DNA of 64,000 bases from Rahnella variigena (GCF_003610915.1 NZ_NSDJ01000001.1:4402001-4466000); one strand, 5' to 3'. Positions 9,517 to 20,585 are shown, numbered from the stretch's first letter. Notes: generated from the sequence alone by a model not told the origin. Made by a program: numbers and translations.

Positions 9517-10111
9517 AATGGCGTTTCTCGGCGTCGGTCAGTGTGGCAGGCGTCGTTTTCTGATTGAAGAAACGAATGTGTGTGGCATCGCCCTGCATAT
9601 CATTGATATCAATATTGTTCAGGAAGGTTTCGCCATTAAGCGTGATGCTGCGGAACAGTCGGTTCAGCGGTGACACTTTCGGCGTCAGGACGAGTTTCCA
9701 GGCGCCTTTGCCCAAATCTTTAAAATCGAGAGCAAAGTTTTCTTCCAGCACCTTGCGGTCTGCGTGGAACAGCGCGCTGAGCAGGGAGTTGAACTGGAAC
9801 ATCTGCGGGTTATTATCCGCCGTCACTACCTGCGGTTCCTGACCCGCCATGATTTGTACCATGCGTTTTTCTGTCAGCAATAACGTCAGGCTAAACGGTT
9901 TTTCCTGCTGCCACCACAACCCCTGCTGCTGGGCAATCAGCAGATTGCCGCTGGAATTGAGCGGTTGTGCCATCCCGCTGATGGTTCTTTGCTGCGCAAA
10001 ATCAGCACGTAATACCGACACCTGACTGAAGCGTTGCTGTAATTCTTCCAGCGTGACGGCGTGCGCGGTTACGCTTAAGAAGGTCAGTACGAGGAACAGA
10101 AAAGCTTTCAC
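9506..10111 (-). CDS. apeL: LolA-like periplasmic carrier ApeL
   Basis: A 201-residue protein with a cleavable signal peptide (cleavage likely after residue 18, VTAHA) and a LolA/LppC-like fold suggested by the FAQQRTISG and QQGLWWQQEKPF regions. Housekeeping LolA ferries lipoproteins through the periplasm; this cluster-specific relative presumably carries the polyene lipid or an ape lipoprotein. It overlaps apeK by four bases and apeM by 11. It is distinct from the housekeeping lolA, which is not in this window. Confidence 0.78.
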   Translation of the reverse strand: MKAFLFLVLTFLSVTAHAVTLEELQQRFSQVSVLRADFAQQRTISGMAQPLNSSGNLLIAQQQGLWWQQEKPFSLTLLLTEKRMVQIMAGQEPQVVTADNNPQMFQFNSLLSALFHADRKVLEENFALDFKDLGKGAWKLVLTPKVSPLNRLFRSITLNGETFLNNIDINDMQGDATHIRFFNQKTTPATLTDAEKRHFAS

Positions 10112-10551
10112 AGACTGACTCCTGTTTTATCGAAAAGCACCTGCGGCGAGACGAAGCACATTTCTTTCGTGGTGGCATCTACCGCGACCTGCAATGTGTA
10201 ACCTGTCGTGGTGCGTTTACCGGTTTCGATGTCATAAATCTGATAGCCGATACGCAGACGATTTTCGATTTCCTCAAGCTGAGCATGAACCGCAATACGC
10301 TGCTCAAAGAGCACCGGTGCGATATATTTCAGGCGGGTATCCACGATCGGCCAGACATAACCGGAAGCCTCCATCTGACGGTAACCGTAATCAAACTGTT
10401 TGAGTAACTGCTCGCGCGCGACTTCCAGATAACGGAAATAGTTGCCGTGCCAGACCACGCCCATCGCATCGGCATCATGAAAAGGCACAGTGATTTCGAC
10501 ACGGGTGGAAAATCGCGGATCGTTAAAACGCGGATCAAGTTTGGAAGTCAT
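10108..10551 (-). CDS. apeK: Acyl-CoA/ACP thioesterase ApeK (4HBT hotdog)
   Basis: A 147-residue 4-hydroxybenzoyl-CoA-type thioesterase. The family signature with the catalytic Asp28 is visible (FHDADAMGVVWHGNYFRYLE). It would hydrolyse or edit acyl-ACP intermediates. I chose the ATG at 10551, one base after the apeJ stop. A longer reading frame opens at 10662 but would overlap apeJ by 110 bases and has no family sequence in the extension. The gene ends in a four-base overlap with apeL. Confidence 0.83.
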   Translation of the reverse strand: MTSKLDPRFNDPRFSTRVEITVPFHDADAMGVVWHGNYFRYLEVAREQLLKQFDYGYRQMEASGYVWPIVDTRLKYIAPVLFEQRIAVHAQLEEIENRLRIGYQIYDIETGKRTTTGYTLQVAVDATTKEMCFVSPQVLFDKTGVSL

Positions 10552-10552
10552 A

Positions 10553-12274
10553 TCAGTCAGGTTTCCTGTCAGGGGCGACATCCGCGGGATGCTGCCAGAA
10601 ATCGTAAAAATTGAACCAGTCGTGCGGCGCAAGCAGGCTGTAATGTTCCAGCCGTGCGGCATAGTGATCGACAGCGGCCTGCAGCGCAGGCAGACGCTTG
10701 CCGCGCGGAAGGATCAGGGGATCCGCAAAAGATTCGCAGTAAATATGCAGCCGCTGTTGCTGCATGATGCCAAACATCAGCATGACCGGCGCACGCAGCG
10801 CCGCAGCCAGAATAAAAGGCCCTTGCGGGAAGGCCGCGGGCTGGCCCAGAAACTCGCTGTAAATGATGCGGGAATGCTCCCCGCGCTGATGCTGGCTGGC
10901 AGACGTGCGGTCACCGACAATCGCTACCCATTCACCGGCATCCAGTTTTTCCTGCAATAAAATAGCCGTTTCCGGCCCCATCTGGCTGACCTGAATGAGA
11001 TTAACCACCGCCTGCGGATTGATCTCTTTCATCACCTGATTGAACCGCTCGGCGTGTTCGGTAAACACCAGCGCATTGACGGTGATCCGGTAATTGAGCG
11101 CACCAATCGCCCGGCAGGATTCGATGTCGCCCAGATGTGAAGCGAGGATCAGCGTGCCACGGCCGGAGGCAATATGTGATTCACAAATTTCGGGATTGAC
11201 CAGCACCGCGTCGGTCAGGGTTTTATCACCCTGCCAGCTCGCCAGTTTACTCAGCATAGATTCACCAAAACGCATGAAATGGCGGAACGTACTCAGCGGA
11301 TAAGGCAGGGAAATGTTGCGCTGTGCGGCGGTGGTACGCACACGTGCAAGCCAGTCCGCAGAGGCATTGCGCTGTTTGCGGCCAGTGAGCCAAAAATAAG
11401 TGATGACCGGATAAAGTAGCAGACGAAAAGCTTTGTAGCCCAGCGTCCGGTAAACCGCCAGCATCAGGCGAATGCCCCATAATCCTTTGCGTTCCTGGGT
11501 CACTGACCAGTGTTCCGGCCGGTCTTTACGCTGGCTCAACAAATAAGGAATGCGCGGCAACATGCCAAAAAACAGCCGGGTGTGCATCCACGAAATTTGC
11601 AGGTTGTCCTTCACGGCATCGAAATGCGAGAGGCCATCTTCGGGGTAAGTCACCCGCGTGGGCAGAAAACGACTGGGCGTGCCCTGCCAGTAAAGACGCA
11701 CCATGATTTCTGTATCGAAATCCATCCGCAAACCCAGCGTCTTTTTCTCCATCAGTTGCAGGCAAGGCCTGAGAGGATAAACGCGGAAGCCGCACATGCT
11801 GTCTTTTACTGAGAATGACAGGGTTTCGACCCATACCCAGAAATGCGTGATATAGCGGCCATAAAGACGCGATTTCGGCACGCTGTCATCGTAAACCGGC
11901 TGACCGGAGATCAGACAATCCGGGTAGTTTCTGGCTTCCGCCAGCATTGCGGGGACGTCAGAAAGCTGATGCTGACCGTCGGCGTCAACCTGTAGTGCAT
12001 GAGTGAAGCCTTTTTCAGCAGCCAGCCGCAGCGCCGCCATCACGGCACCTCCCTTTCCCTGATTTGCCGGTAAGCGCGTCAGACTCATCCATGGTGTGAT
12101 GCAAGCCAGACGTTGTAGCTCGTCTGCGGTTTGCGCGTCGCTGCCATCGTCCACCACGATACAGGGCAGATCGAACGGCCGGAGGCTTTCCAAAACACCG
12201 GCCATCATCGGCCCGTGGTTGTAGCAAGGAATAATCAGGCAGGGAGAAAATGGGGCTGGCGGGATCATGGACAT
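10553..12274 (-). CDS. apeJ: Glycosyltransferase family 2 / LpxL-like acyltransferase fusion ApeJ
   Basis: A 573-residue two-domain protein. Residues about 10-240 are a family 2 glycosyltransferase (IIPCYNHGP near 14, VVDDGSD near 40, the metal-binding VDADGQH at 96-102). Residues about 290-560 resemble the LpxL/HtrB acyltransferases, with the HX4E motif at His380-Glu385. The pair suggests that a sugar and an acyl chain are attached when the polyene is anchored to a lipid. Which donor and acceptor are used is not visible. It overlaps the apeI end by 10 bases; a second start lies two codons on. Confidence 0.85.
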   Translation of the reverse strand: MSMIPPAPFSPCLIIPCYNHGPMMAGVLESLRPFDLPCIVVDDGSDAQTADELQRLACITPWMSLTRLPANQGKGGAVMAALRLAAEKGFTHALQVDADGQHQLSDVPAMLAEARNYPDCLISGQPVYDDSVPKSRLYGRYITHFWVWVETLSFSVKDSMCGFRVYPLRPCLQLMEKKTLGLRMDFDTEIMVRLYWQGTPSRFLPTRVTYPEDGLSHFDAVKDNLQISWMHTRLFFGMLPRIPYLLSQRKDRPEHWSVTQERKGLWGIRLMLAVYRTLGYKAFRLLLYPVITYFWLTGRKQRNASADWLARVRTTAAQRNISLPYPLSTFRHFMRFGESMLSKLASWQGDKTLTDAVLVNPEICESHIASGRGTLILASHLGDIESCRAIGALNYRITVNALVFTEHAERFNQVMKEINPQAVVNLIQVSQMGPETAILLQEKLDAGEWVAIVGDRTSASQHQRGEHSRIIYSEFLGQPAAFPQGPFILAAALRAPVMLMFGIMQQQRLHIYCESFADPLILPRGKRLPALQAAVDHYAARLEHYSLLAPHDWFNFYDFWQHPADVAPDRKPD

Positions 12275-12609
12275 AATGTGATTTTTCCACTGCTGGCGAC
12301 GGCATCACCTACGCTGTATCGGAATACCAGCTGGTTTTTTTCTTTAAGCCAGTCGATGTGCAAATCTACGGTTTCTTCAGGTAAAAGTGGCCGATGGAAC
12401 TTCACCACTTCCATACCAGCAAACGCTTTATTCATTCCCAAAATCGTTTCTGCGTAGTTAATGACCCAGTTCACCTGTGTCACGCCAGGAAGGATTGGCG
12501 ACGACGGGAAATGGCCCCTGAACCAGAGTAATTGTGCAGGCAACCTGAACGTAAGAAGCATGCTGGTTTCGCTGATGAGTTGCTGGTTCAGCACGTCAGG
12601 CATAATCAT
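12265..12609 (-). CDS. apeI: 3-hydroxyacyl-ACP dehydratase ApeI
   Basis: A 114-residue hotdog-fold dehydratase of the ApeI type. The FabA/FabZ-like core is RGHFPSSPILPGVTQ, with the catalytic His33. It partners ApeP to dehydrate the growing chain. It starts inside the apeH stop (four-base overlap) and its end is overlapped by apeJ. Confidence 0.85.
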   Translation of the reverse strand: MIMPDVLNQQLISETSMLLTFRLPAQLLWFRGHFPSSPILPGVTQVNWVINYAETILGMNKAFAGMEVVKFHRPLLPEETVDLHIDWLKEKNQLVFRYSVGDAVASSGKITLCP

Positions 12610-13985
12610 AAAAACATTTCCTGTAGTTCAGCAGCCGAGCGCTTGCCTTGCTGGTTAAGGGGGATCGCCGGAACAATGCGCCAGTATCGCGGCAACGCAA
12701 CGGGGGATACCCAGCTGCGCAGGCTCTGACGAAGATTATTCAGCAGCGCTGCCTGACCTTGCGCATCCAATAACTGTTCTCCGCTGCGGCTTAATACCAG
12801 CACGGCAGCCACATAAACCCGCCCGCGCTTTTCAACAGTCAGCACGCTGGCCTCTGAAAGAAGATCCAGCTGGCACAAACGTTGTTCTATTTCAGTCAGG
12901 GACACCCGTTGCTCGGCTATTTTAACGATCCGGTCTTTGCGACCCAGCAACTCAAAATGACGCGGGTCGGCAGGCAACATTCGAATATTATCGCTGAGCG
13001 TGAAGCAGCCCGAAGGCGAGACCAGTGGCGAAATCAGGGAAGTATTGCCATCAGGGCTGAGCGAAAAGACGATATCGCCAAATAGTGTCCAGGCCTGTTC
13101 TGGCTGATACTGCTGCCGAAAAGCGATAACACCGGTTTCTGTCGTGCCATAGATTTCCGTCGGCACGTCGCCACAGGTCTGTTCGACTAACCTTACAGCC
13201 GCATGTTTCAGTGGTCCGCCAGCTGAAAAAACGTGCCTGAGTTTTGGCATATTCAGCGCCGGATCCAGTCTTTCCAGAAATGCAGGGCTACTGATGAAAA
13301 CCAGAGAATGTACGGAAGCCAGAGAGTGTAATTGCTCATGATATTTAATGCTGGTGGTCGCAAACGGCAGTCCCAGAGACAGCGGCAACATGAAAGCGAA
13401 ACTCAGGCCATACATATGATGAGGGGCAACGGTGGCGGCAAAACGCACACCAGCAAATTCTGTTCCCCAGCGCGTGCCGAGCCACTGACTTTCAAGTTCC
13501 AGACAGGAAACCGGCTTGACGATTTTTTGTGGTTTCCCCGTCGAACCGGAAGTAAACAGGATGACTGAGGCATCTTGCGGCCATGGTGGCAGAACCGTCA
13601 AAGTCTCTTGCAGCGCAAGCGGGAAACGCAGTACCGGACAATCCGGTGACAAAGGGAGATCGGTAATCAGCGCATCAAATTCACATCGCTGTTCAGCTAA
13701 TACCGCAGGACGAAAATGACCGGGCAGAACCGGCGTTTTTCCGCTGTAAATCACCGCCAGCAGCGCGACCGCGAAAGAATAGTTATCTTCCAGACATAGC
13801 GCCCAACGGCTATGAGAAGTTCTGCGGAGCCCGGCAAGAAGAGATAGCACATCGCGACGAAACTCGTGTTGCCGCCATTCACGGCTTTCATTCCATGCGA
13901 CGAGATGATCCTCAGATCTTTCCGCGCTCAGCCATTTACACATCGGCAGGGTTATCACTGACGCAGACGCTTTCTGACTATCCAT
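12606..13985 (-). CDS. apeH: Aryl acid AMP-ligase / acyl-ACP synthetase ApeH
   Basis: A 459-residue member of the ANL adenylating enzymes. The P-loop FTSGSTGK lies at residues 144-151 and the A5 motif EIYGTTETG near 277-285; a shortened C-terminal domain ends the protein. In characterised aryl polyene clusters ApeH adenylates the aryl starter (4-hydroxybenzoate in Xenorhabdus) and loads it on a carrier protein. The start used overlaps apeG by 31 bases. A later ATG at 13943 lies just after the apeG stop but has no ribosome site I can see. Confidence 0.85.
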   Translation of the reverse strand: MDSQKASASVITLPMCKWLSAERSEDHLVAWNESREWRQHEFRRDVLSLLAGLRRTSHSRWALCLEDNYSFAVALLAVIYSGKTPVLPGHFRPAVLAEQRCEFDALITDLPLSPDCPVLRFPLALQETLTVLPPWPQDASVILFTSGSTGKPQKIVKPVSCLELESQWLGTRWGTEFAGVRFAATVAPHHMYGLSFAFMLPLSLGLPFATTSIKYHEQLHSLASVHSLVFISSPAFLERLDPALNMPKLRHVFSAGGPLKHAAVRLVEQTCGDVPTEIYGTTETGVIAFRQQYQPEQAWTLFGDIVFSLSPDGNTSLISPLVSPSGCFTLSDNIRMLPADPRHFELLGRKDRIVKIAEQRVSLTEIEQRLCQLDLLSEASVLTVEKRGRVYVAAVLVLSRSGEQLLDAQGQAALLNNLRQSLRSWVSPVALPRYWRIVPAIPLNQQGKRSAAELQEMFL

Positions 13986-14542
13986 TCAATACCCATCAAT
14001 AAGCCAATCTGCAGATAACTGATCCCGCCGTTATAAAGAGCCCATAAATCCGTATCGCCTTTCAGGCAGGTATATAAGGCCATTGATCCATTACATAAAA
14101 AGAAAACACACCAGACTTGCGTAACCCGACGCGTATACATCACGCCCCGTGGCGGTAATTCAGGTTCACTCAAACGGGCAAGTCGCTCAACCAGAGATTG
14201 CCGGGCATAGAGCGAGCTGAAAAATACTCCCAGCAATAACGCATTCACCGCGACCGGGTAATACAGCAACATTGATGTTTCACGGAGCAAAACGCTGGTT
14301 GCCACCAGCACAATCCCCACGATGGCAATCGCTTTTCCAAAAAAAGTAAGCTGGGATAATTTTCCGCGAAAAGTCAGTAACCGCAGAATAAATATGGCGA
14401 TCAGCAAAGGTGCCAGAATGCCGGTTCCCCAATTTTTTAATCCGCACCAGACGGCTATCGGATAAGCAATCACCGCCACCGGCATGGCCCAACGGGCAAT
14501 TTTTGCCAGCAATGGGAATGATAAATGCCGCGGCTTATTCAC
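13955..14542 (-). CDS. apeG: Integral membrane protein ApeG (COG4648-like)
   Basis: A 195-residue hydrophobic protein with about five or six transmembrane segments (near residues 12-50, 66-100, 142-158 and 164-182), and Lys/Arg-rich loops. Proteins of this kind occupy this place in aryl polyene operons; their biochemical role is not known to me. The COG4648 assignment is from memory of the family and from context. The gene begins five bases after apeF. Confidence 0.72.
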   Translation of the reverse strand: MNKPRHLSFPLLAKIARWAMPVAVIAYPIAVWCGLKNWGTGILAPLLIAIFILRLLTFRGKLSQLTFFGKAIAIVGIVLVATSVLLRETSMLLYYPVAVNALLLGVFFSSLYARQSLVERLARLSEPELPPRGVMYTRRVTQVWCVFFLCNGSMALYTCLKGDTDLWALYNGGISYLQIGLLMGIEWIVRKRLRQ

Positions 14543-14547
14543 AAATA

Positions 14548-14802
14548 TCAGGACTCAGGCGTGTTAAGCAATTCATCAATCGCATCAACAACATCCTGAA
14601 CTGTTCTTACAGACTTGAACATTTCAGGTTTAATCTTTCTGCCCGTTATCTTTTGCAAATGAACAACCAGATCCACCGCATCAATACTGTCTAATTCCAG
14701 ATCCTCATAAAGCTTCGCTTGCGGACTGATATCACTTTCATCAATTTCAAATAGCTTGATTAATAGGACGCTAATTTGCTGGTAAATTTCTTGCTTCTGC
14801 AT
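14548..14802 (-). CDS. apeF: Acyl carrier protein ApeF
   Basis: An 84-residue acyl carrier protein. The phosphopantetheine attachment site is Ser39 in LELDSIDAVDL. I chose the ATG at 14802 because AAAGAG stands just upstream and it follows the apeE stop by ten bases. An in-frame ATG at 14853 would overlap apeE by 41 bases. It is the second of two tandem carriers, which in studied systems divide starter loading and chain elongation. Confidence 0.88.
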   Translation of the reverse strand: MQKQEIYQQISVLLIKLFEIDESDISPQAKLYEDLELDSIDAVDLVVHLQKITGRKIKPEMFKSVRTVQDVVDAIDELLNTPES

Positions 14803-14812
14803 AGGAATCTCT

Positions 14813-15070
14813 TTAACCACGCTGTACTGATATAAATCTGGCCAGACTTTCAACGGAATAGAAATGTTCGCGCATTTCCTGATTTTCAGCCGAAAGGATC
14901 ACACCGTATTGTTTTTTCAACGCCAGGCCCAGTTCAAGAGCGTCAATGGAGTCCAGCCCCAAACCGTCACCAAAAAGCGGCGCCTGAGTTTCTATCTCAT
15001 CTGGTGTCATACCTTCCAGATTAAGCGTCGTGATGATCAGGACTTTAATGTCGTTACTTAATGAATCCAT
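14813..15070 (-). CDS. apeE: Acyl carrier protein ApeE
   Basis: An 85-residue acyl carrier protein with Ser41 as the attachment site (GLGLDSIDALELGL). In characterised clusters ApeE receives the aryl starter from ApeH. It starts three bases after apeD and is followed by its paralogue apeF; the two differ clearly outside the DSID core, so this is not a recent duplication. Confidence 0.88.
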   Translation of the reverse strand: MDSLSNDIKVLIITTLNLEGMTPDEIETQAPLFGDGLGLDSIDALELGLALKKQYGVILSAENQEMREHFYSVESLARFISVQRG

Positions 15071-15073
15071 GAC

Positions 15074-15886
15074 TTATTTCTCATTATCTTGAGTATTTCC
15101 ACGCATCAGCTCAGTGCGCAAATGTTGTGTCAGACGTCTTGCAGCCAGAGCCGGCGAAAGATCGCTTTCATAGAGAAAGTCTTCAGCTTTTACCTTATCG
15201 GCAACAGTAATAACAAACTGAGGTTTTACCGGGGGAATTTGATACCACTTTCCCCGTTTAGTCAGCATAGGCGGCTGACAGGTAATATGAACAATTCTTA
15301 CATCACAATTTGCTCTCAGCGCAATGTTTGCCGCACCACGCTGTAAAGTTAACGGCTCGCCAGACACGGTACGTGTACCTTCGGGGAAGATCAGCAGCGT
15401 TCCTCCCGCTTGCAGACGTGTTTCACAAGCCTGCAGCAGCGCATCAGATCCCGAGTTAACCAGATATCCGGCGGCTTTAATCACGCCACTCAGAAACGGG
15501 TTCTTCAGCAAAGCTTGTTTGACAATGCAATCACAGCGCGGCATTTGTGAGGCCAGAATGACATAGTCAAGCAAGCTGGGATGATTTGCGACGATCAGAC
15601 AGCCAGTATCCTGTTGAAACTTTTCATCACCTGCAAACCGGTAATCCATCACCCCCACCAGACGCAATCCACCGAGGAAAAACCGAAAACTGCTGCGGAT
15701 ACTGTTCAGCGTCATGCGGTGCAATCTGTCTGGCTGGCGTATGATTAGCCGCAACAGATTAAACCAGATAAGCGAAAGCAACAGTCCGCCAATTCCGAAA
15801 AGTGCGAAAAAGAATCCGGTCGCCAACCATCTCCAGATACGGTTCGCCAGAGAAGACACCCCTTGCTTCAATTCAGATTCTCTCAT
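15074..15886 (-). CDS. apeD: 1-acyl-glycerol-3-phosphate-type acyltransferase ApeD
   Basis: A 270-residue membrane-bound LPLAT/PlsC-family acyltransferase. A transmembrane segment lies at about residues 20-45, the catalytic NHX4D motif at 101-107 (NHPSLLD, His102, Asp107) and the substrate motif FPEGTRT at 167-173. It would transfer an acyl group, perhaps the polyene itself, to a lipid acceptor. It overlaps the apeC stop by four bases. Confidence 0.83.
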   Translation of the reverse strand: MRESELKQGVSSLANRIWRWLATGFFFALFGIGGLLLSLIWFNLLRLIIRQPDRLHRMTLNSIRSSFRFFLGGLRLVGVMDYRFAGDEKFQQDTGCLIVANHPSLLDYVILASQMPRCDCIVKQALLKNPFLSGVIKAAGYLVNSGSDALLQACETRLQAGGTLLIFPEGTRTVSGEPLTLQRGAANIALRANCDVRIVHITCQPPMLTKRGKWYQIPPVKPQFVITVADKVKAEDFLYESDLSPALAARRLTQHLRTELMRGNTQDNEK

Positions 15887-16611
15887 TGCATGTCACGCGA
15901 CCATTGCCAGCCATGACGATTACCCGCACTCACCTCAAATGAAGGGGAAGAAGAAAGATAACCGCGCAGGAATTGAAGACTCTGCGCAAGAGGCACTATC
16001 TGATGTTCACCAGGCAGAGAAATACGCTCACACCGCAAAGTATTGCCAGCCGTTAATATTATTGCTACCGCATAAGGAAGAAACTCAGAATTTACCGATT
16101 CATTATATATCGCAGGAATTTGTCCGTCGAAATCGACCAGCATAACGCGGGAAGCCCCCGCGGATAACATTGATTGTGCTTCTAGTATTCCCTGTTGAAA
16201 ACTATCATGTCCCGCTGCTAATGAAGTGACTGGCAAAGGGTTTTTACCGGTAATGGTTAACCAACCCGCCGCGGTATTGTGTACTGACATCGAAAACTCT
16301 GTTGGCGAAACAGGCTCTTCATTCGCTAAATTATGCAAAATTCGCCCTGTTTTTTCGAGCTCACCGTGACGACTGGTAAAAATGGCAGCGTCGACTTTAT
16401 AATTTTCGAGCAATAAAAGACCTGTATCCACTGCGAAACGACTTCCAATACTCATACGCCGCGCAGTCATCATGGGAATTTGCGTGCTTTTAGGAATTTC
16501 GCCCGAGAATCTCTCTGCATCAGGCCGGTGGGCCCACTGGATCCAGTGTTCGCAACTGTTAACTCCCGGAGCAAGAGCCCGCCAGTCAAGCATATCCAGT
16601 GTGAATTTCAT
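15883..16611 (-). CDS. apeC: Ketosynthase-like chain length factor ApeC
   Basis: A 242-residue, half-length ketosynthase homologue. It covers only the N-terminal thiolase-fold half and lacks the catalytic cysteine: the place of a TACSS motif reads TSLAAGHDS (about residues 129-137). This matches the chain length factor that pairs with ApeO. It is the first gene of the operon, preceded by a 400-base AT-rich leader; the ribosome site is weak. The usual upstream apeA and apeB genes are not seen. Confidence 0.82.
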   Translation of the reverse strand: MKFTLDMLDWRALAPGVNSCEHWIQWAHRPDAERFSGEIPKSTQIPMMTARRMSIGSRFAVDTGLLLLENYKVDAAIFTSRHGELEKTGRILHNLANEEPVSPTEFSMSVHNTAAGWLTITGKNPLPVTSLAAGHDSFQQGILEAQSMLSAGASRVMLVDFDGQIPAIYNESVNSEFLPYAVAIILTAGNTLRCERISLPGEHQIVPLAQSLQFLRGYLSSSPSFEVSAGNRHGWQWSRDMQ

Positions 16612-17010
16612 GATGAGTGATCTTTGTGAATTATTCGAAATATAACTTTATGATATTTTATTGAAAGTTGCATCTGTAATTTGTGGACATATAACTCTGA
16701 ACTATAGATTTTACTTAAGATTCCACAACAAGTTATTTTTTATCTCCACTTATTTATCCTAATATAAACAAACTTAAAACGAACTACTTATTGAGACAAG
16801 AGATTAACGTTAAAATCCTGAGCTTCCTGAATAGGAAATAATATAACTGATAACAATTGCCATTGTGTAAAAATAGTTATTTCGGGTTAATTAAGGCTAT
16901 TTAACCGAAGTAATAACCAGTTTTATAAATATCGGCCGAGATTCTCTGAGAATAAGAAAATTATACGAAGGTTAAATTCGTTTTAGCTCTGGAATTCTAA
17001 AAAATATATG
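16612..17010 (-). promoter_or_regulatory. AT-rich leader of the ape operon, no gene seen
   Basis: Four hundred bases without a credible reading frame, much richer in A and T than the flanking genes. On the minus strand there are two sigma70-like promoter candidates: TTGTGG-16-TATAGT (16701-16728, about 90 bases before apeC) and TTGTTA-17-TATTCA (16828-16856). An imperfect hairpin with 9-base arms lies at 16881-16910. AT-rich leaders like this are often silenced by H-NS. No regulator gene is in the cluster, so control must come from elsewhere. Confidence 0.45.
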
Positions 17011-17011
17011 C

Positions 17012-17043
17012 AAAAAACCCCTGAATCTTTCGATTCAGGGGTT
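17012..17043 (-). terminator. Rho-independent terminator of the rRNA operon
   Basis: A perfect 12-base stem (arms 17016-17027 and 17032-17043) with a GAAA loop, followed on the minus strand by a run of T. It closes the rRNA operon 11 bases after tRNA-Asp and separates it from the ape operon. Confidence 0.92.
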
Positions 17044-17053
17044 ATGCAATAAT

Positions 17054-17130
17054 TGGCGGAACGGACGGGGCTCGAACCCGCGACCCCCTGCGTGACAGGC
17101 AGGTATTCTAACCAACTGAACTACCGCTCC
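17054..17130 (-). tRNA. tRNA-Asp (anticodon GTC)
   Basis: A 77-base tRNA read on the minus strand with encoded CCA. The anticodon stem-loop CCTGCCTGTCACGCAGG carries GTC, and TTCGAG is in the T loop. It is the distal tRNA of the rRNA operon, matching aspU in E. coli, which also lies beside dkgB there. Confidence 0.98.
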
Positions 17131-17226
17131 ACCGGTTCTTTCACACGCATCAGCAATCGGCTGATACTTGCTTGTTCCTGTTATTTTCCTTGTCAGGGGA
17201 AAAGGAACACGTTCTTTACTAATTTG

Positions 17227-17346
17227 ATGCCTGGCAGTTCCCTACTCTCGCATGGGGAGACCCCACACTACCATCGGCGCTACGGCGTTTCACTTCTGAG
17301 TTCGGCATGGGGTCAGGTGGGACCACCGCGCTACTGCCGCCAGGCA
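17227..17346 (-). rRNA. rrf: 5S ribosomal RNA
   Basis: A 120-base gene on the minus strand, from TGCCTGGCGGCAGTAGCG to the matching CTGCCAGGCAT end. The two ends pair, and the body is almost that of E. coli 5S. It lies between 23S and tRNA-Asp; only one copy is present. Confidence 0.98.
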
Positions 17347-17467
17347 AATTCTGTTTCATTCATACCGCGTCGTGCCATGATTTCTCATCCACTCCGCCAT
17401 ACGAACCAATCTCGGAACAATCAGCTGAAAATCTACTTCAAGTCTCTAAAAACACCTTTGGTGTTGT

Positions 17468-20376
<2,909 letters not shown>

Positions 20377-20508
20377 TCACAACCCGAAGGTGTTTCCACC
20401 GTCGCGCTGCGATTATTTGAGAGACTCTGTTACAGACTAATCCACCACTCAGTACTTCTACGGAGAGTGATGTTCAGCTGTAAACTTTCAATTTTCAGCT
20501 TGTTCCAG

Positions 20509-20522
20509 ATTGTTAAAGAGCA
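20509..20522 (-). promoter_or_regulatory. Spacer boxA antitermination site
   Basis: TGCTCTTTAACAAT on the minus strand, in the 209-base spacer between tRNA-Ala and 23S. It is identical in its core to the leader boxA and is where the Nus factors would reload before 23S. The rest of the spacer holds only the 23S processing arm. Confidence 0.85.
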
Positions 20523-20585
20523 AAATACTTCGCAGCATACTGTTTCCAATACACTCTGAAGTATTATTTAGGGGCTGTACGGTAA

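Noticed and set aside
10552-10662. Longer start for apeK
   Set aside because: It would overlap apeJ by over 100 bases, and the added residues have no family similarity; the ATG at 10551 has a natural stop-start junction.
2231-17130. Genomic island with attachment sites at tRNA-Asp
   Set aside because: I saw no integrase and no repeat of the tRNA 3' end between the ape cluster and dkgB.
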